From assembly GCA_963680875.1 (NCBI GenBank), contig OY804588.1, forward strand, positions 96,110,468 to 96,174,467: a stretch of 64,000 nucleotides of DNA. The letters run 5' to 3'. The translations under genes were made by a program, and so were the position numbers. The DNA is from Bathymodiolus brooksi (Eukaryota > Mollusca > Bivalvia > Mytilida > Modiolidae). The notes under the pieces are model-generated. The model searched no databases, had not been told where the DNA came from, and worked only from the letters and a program-made list of their open reading frames with translations. The stretch's first letter is position 1. Each line of letters begins with the position of its first letter. Below, piece by piece: positions 60,791 to 64,000 of the stretch.

Positions 60791-63700
60791 ACATTTCATA
60801 TTGGACATCTAAAGACATTTCATATTGGACATCTAAAGACATTTCATATTGGACATCTAAAGACATTTGATATTGGATATCTAAATACATTTCATATTGG
60901 AAATCAAAAGACATTTCATATTGGACATCTAAAGACATTTCATATTGGACATCTAAAGACATTTCATATTGGACATCTAAAGACATTTCATATTGGACAT
61001 CTAAAGACATTTCATATTGGACATCTAGAGACTTTTCATATTGGACATCTAAAGACATTTCATATTGGACATCTAAATACATTTCATATTGGACATCAAA
61101 ATACATTTCATATTAGACATCTAAAGACATTTCATATTAGACATCTAAAGACATTTCATATTGGACATCTAAATACATTTCATATTGGACATCTAAATAC
61201 ATTTCATATTAGACATCTAAAGACATTTCATATTGGACATCTAAATACATTTCATATTGGACATCTAAAGACATTTCATATTGGACATCTAAAGACATTT
61301 CATATTGGACATCTAAAGACATTTCATATTGGACATCAAAAGACATTTCATATTGGACATCTAAAGACATTTCATATTGGACATCTAAAGACTTTTCATA
61401 TTGGACATCTAAAGACATTTCATATTGGACATCTAAATACATTTCATATTGGACATCTAAATACATTTCATATTAGACACCTAAAGACATTTCATATTAG
61501 ACATCTAAAGACATTTCATATTGGACATCTAAATACATTTCATATTGGACATCTAAATACATTTCATATTAGACATCTAAAGACATTTCATATTGGACAT
61601 CTAAATACATTTCATATTGGACATCTAAAGACATTTCATATTGGACATCTAAATACATTTCATATTGGATATCTAAATACATTTCATATTGGACATCTAA
61701 AGACATTTCATATTGGACATCTAAAGACATTTCATATTGGATATCTAAAGACATTTCATATTGGACATCTAAATACATTTCATATTGGACATCTAAATAC
61801 ATTTCATATTAGACATCAAAAGACATTTCATATTAGACATCTAAAGACATTTCATATTGGACATTCAAGGACATTTCATATTGGATATCTAAAGACATTT
61901 CATATTGGACATCTACAGACATTTCATATTGGACATCTAAAGACATTTCATATTGGACATCTAAAGACATTTTATATTGGACATCAAAAGACATTTCATA
62001 TTGGACATCGAAAGACATTTCATATTGGACATCAAAAGACATTTCATATTGGACATCTAAAGACATTTCATATTGGACATCAAAAGAAATTTCATATTGG
62101 ACATCTAAATACATTTCATATTGGACATCTAAATACATTTTATATTAGACATCAAAAGACATTTCATATTAGACATCTAAAGACATTTCATATTGGACAT
62201 TCAAAGACATTTCATATTGGATATCTAAAGACATTTCATATTGGACATCTAAAGACATTTCATATTGGAAATCTAAAGACATTTTATATTGGACATCTAA
62301 AGGCATTTCATATTGGACATCTAAAGACATTTCATATTGGACATCTAAATACATTTCATATTGGACATCTAAATACATTTCATATTGGACATCTAAAGAC
62401 ATTTCCTATTGGATATCTAAAGACATTTCATATTGGACATCTAAAGACATTTCATATTGGACATCTAAAGACATTTCATATTGGACATCTAAAGACATTT
62501 CATATTGGACATCTAAAGACATTTGATATTGGATATCTAAATACATTTCATATTGGACATCAAAAGACATTTCATATTGGACATCTAAAGACATTTCATA
62601 TTGGACATCTAAAGACATTTCATATTGGACATCTAAAGACATTTCATATTGGACATCTAAAGACATTTCATATTGGACATCTAAAGACTTTTCATATTGG
62701 ACATCTAAAGACATTTCATATTGGACATCTAAATACATTTCATATTGGACATCTAAATACATTTCATATTAGACATCTAAAGACATTTCATATTAGACAT
62801 CTAAAGACATTTCATATTGGACATCTAAATACATTTCATATTGGACATCTAAATACATTTCATATTAGACATCTAAAGACATTTCATATTGGACATCTAA
62901 ATACATTTCATATTGGACATCTAAATACATTTCATATTGGACATCTAAAGACATTTCATATTGGACATCTAAAGACATTTCATATTGGACATCAAAAGAC
63001 ATTTCATATTGGACATCTAAAGACATTTCATATTGGACATCTAAAGACTTTTCATATTGGACATCTAAAGACATTTCATATTGGACATCTAAATACATTT
63101 CATATTGGACATCTAAATACATTTCATATTAGACATCTAAAGACATTTCATATTAGACATCTAAAGACATTTCATATTGGACATCTAAATACATTTCATA
63201 TTGGACATCTAAATACATTTCATATTAGACATCTAAAGACATTTCATATTGGACATCTAAATACATTTCATATTGGACATCTAAATACATTTCATATTAG
63301 ACATCTAAAGACATTTCATATTAGACATCTAAAGACATTTCATATTGGACATCTAAAGACATTTCATATTGGACATCTAAAGACATTTCATATTGGACAT
63401 CTAAAGACATTTCATATTGGACATCTAAATACATTTCATATTGGATATCTAAAGACCTTTCATATTGGACATCTAAAGACATTTCATATTGGACATCTAA
63501 AGACATTTCATATTGGACATCTAAATACATTTCATATTGGATATCTAAATACATTTCATATTGGACATCTAAAGACATTTCATATTGGACATCTAAAGAC
63601 ATTTCATATTGGATATCTAAAGACATTTCATATTGGACATCTAAATACATTTCATATTGGACATCTAAATACATTTCATATTAGACATCAAAAGACATTT

Positions 63701-64000
63701 CATATTAGACATCTAAAGACATTTCATATTGGACATTCAAAGACATTTCATATTGGATATCTAAAGACATTTCATATTGGACATCTAAAGACATTTCATA
63801 TTGGACATCTAAAGACATTTCATATTGGACATCTAAAGACATTTTATATTGGACATCTAAAGACATTTCATATTGGACATCTAAAGACATTTCATATTGG
63901 ACATCTAAATACATTTCATATTGGACATCTAAATACATTTCATATTGGACATCTAAAGACATTTCATATTGGATATCAAAAGACATTTCATATTGGACAT
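60513..64000. repeat. Irregular distal part of domain B, 1,656-bp period
   Basis: Blocks at 60,513, 60,750 and 61,209 recur 1,656 bp later (69 monomers) at 62,169, 62,406 and 62,865. After this, spacing becomes irregular. Private changes accumulate here: GGAAATCAAAAG near 60,900, TCTAGAGAC near 61,025, CTACAGAC near 61,912, CATCGAAAG near 62,006 and AAAGGCATTTC near 62,300. The array continues past the window end. Confidence 0.8.

Larger units (their letters stand above)
1..64000. repeat. 24-bp satellite array filling the window
   Basis: Every line of the window is the same 24-bp unit: bases 1-12 CATTTCATATTG, bases 13-24 GACATCTAAAGA. There are about 2,667 head-to-tail copies in one orientation. 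Monomers start at positions equal to 1 modulo 24 up to about 30,400 and at 0 modulo 24 after it, so the array has one net indel in 64 kb. Frequent variants are G12>A (TTGG to TTAG), G13>A (TTGA), C15>T (GGATATC), T19>A (CATCAAAAG), G23>T (AAATAC), A7>C (TTCCTATT), and A2>C or A2>T of the next unit (GACCTTT, GACTTTT). No gene, promoter or unique sequence interrupts it. A satellite of this size is typical of eukaryotic heterochromatin; the species and chromosomal site cannot be read from it. Confidence 0.98.
21792..64000. repeat. Domain B: irregular multi-kb higher-order repeats
   Basis: The same monomer as domain A in a different higher-order pattern. It has fewer variant types and is more homogeneous, which suggests more recent amplification. 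The rare monomer GGAGAGCTAAAG is a good ruler: it occurs at 23,268, 24,492, 26,628, 27,852, 30,803, 32,027, 34,211, 36,443, 38,219, 40,259, 43,835, 46,811, 48,395, 52,187, 54,779, 56,363 and 59,411. All spacings are multiples of 24 except across the missing base near 30,401. No single HOR length holds throughout; local duplications of 0.3 to 4.6 kb overlap each other. Nothing other than satellite was seen. Confidence 0.9.
30062..64000 (+). other. Stop-free plus-strand reading frame (FHIGHLKT)n, second part
   Basis: After the missing base the FHIGHLKT frame begins at positions equal to 2 modulo 3 and stays open to the window end. Extended back over the deletion it starts after TAG at 30,059-30,061, giving 11,313 codons with no stop that I could find. 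The only ATG codons seen in this frame come from the private variant CTAATGAC at 47,276, 51,068, 55,244 and 59,876. The first opens 5,575 codons to the window edge. No flanking promoter or non-repeat sequence supports expression. It is listed as a reading-frame property of the array only. Confidence 0.6.

Noticed and set aside
1..64000. Minus-strand ORFs of about 60-325 residues with MSLDVQYE repeats as real genes
   Set aside because: They follow from a stop-free frame in a 24-bp unit, begin and end inside identical repeats, are broken by amplified stop variants, and have no non-repeat domain, promoter or flanking gene.
3..64000. One giant protein gene on the plus strand
   Set aside because: The frame is open, but it has no ATG in the first half, is broken by the missing base near 30,401, and shows no domain or sign of constraint. 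It is kept only as a finding to be tested.
1..64000. CRISPR array
   Set aside because: Units abut directly with no unique spacers, and there are no cas genes.
1..64000. Telomeric repeat
   Set aside because: The unit is 24 bp without the G-rich strand of known telomere repeats.
1..64000. Classical CENP-B box
   Set aside because: The CENP-B box core (TTCG ... A..CGGG) is not present. The consensus has no CpG and no run of three G.
1..64000. tRNA, rRNA or other RNA genes, promoters and terminators
   Set aside because: Every stretch is accounted for by the satellite monomer. No structured RNA or regulatory motif stands out from the repeat.
1..64000. Array created purely by an assembly loop
   Set aside because: Copies differ by private substitutions and whole-monomer indels at many places, which an exact loop would not produce. 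Local collapse or expansion remains possible.

Overview
The whole 64,000-base window is one uninterrupted satellite array. Its unit is 24 bp: monomer bases 1-12 are CATTTCATATTG and bases 13-24 are GACATCTAAAGA. About 2,667 monomers lie head to tail in one orientation, and the array runs off both ends of the window. I found no unique sequence, no convincing protein gene, no RNA gene, no transposon and no spacer. The consensus is AT-rich (7 of 24 bases are G or C) and contains no CpG. A tandem array of this length with nested higher-order repeats (HORs) is typical of eukaryotic heterochromatin, such as centromeric, pericentromeric or subtelomeric DNA or a B or sex chromosome. The sequence does not identify the species, and I do not recognise the monomer as a named satellite family.

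Layout. Domain A (about 1-12,456 and 14,245-21,792) is built from a 2,640-bp HOR of 110 monomers, with individual copies of 2,232 to 2,736 bp. Domain B (about 12,456-14,245, then 21,792 to the end) uses the same monomer in a different order, with larger and less regular units of 1.8 to 4.6 kb. A tandem duplication of about 9.35 kb (about 4,885-14,245 and 14,245-23,580) copied three A units together with the first B block. In domain B, successive local duplications can be read from shared private variants. Periods are 3,360/4,176 bp (22.5-33.5 kb), 4,008 bp (33.5-40 kb), 3,576 bp (38.5-45.7 kb), 4,176/3,792/4,560 bp (45.7-58.2 kb), then shorter irregular repeats of 312 and 1,656 bp to the end.

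All the HOR spacings I measured are multiples of 24 bp. The one exception is a single missing base after position 30,401, which moves the monomer phase by one for the rest of the window. This is what in-register unequal exchange or gene conversion would produce.

Reading frames. Because 24 is divisible by 3, open frames arise without coding. The minus strand reads as (MSLDVQYE)n but is cut by recurring stop-making variants into pieces of about 60-325 residues. On the plus strand the frame reading (FHIGHLKT)n has no stop that I could find: positions 3-30,449, and after the missing base 30,062-64,000. I treat both as by-products of the repeat and annotate no CDS. The plus-strand frame is the most checkable oddity in the window.
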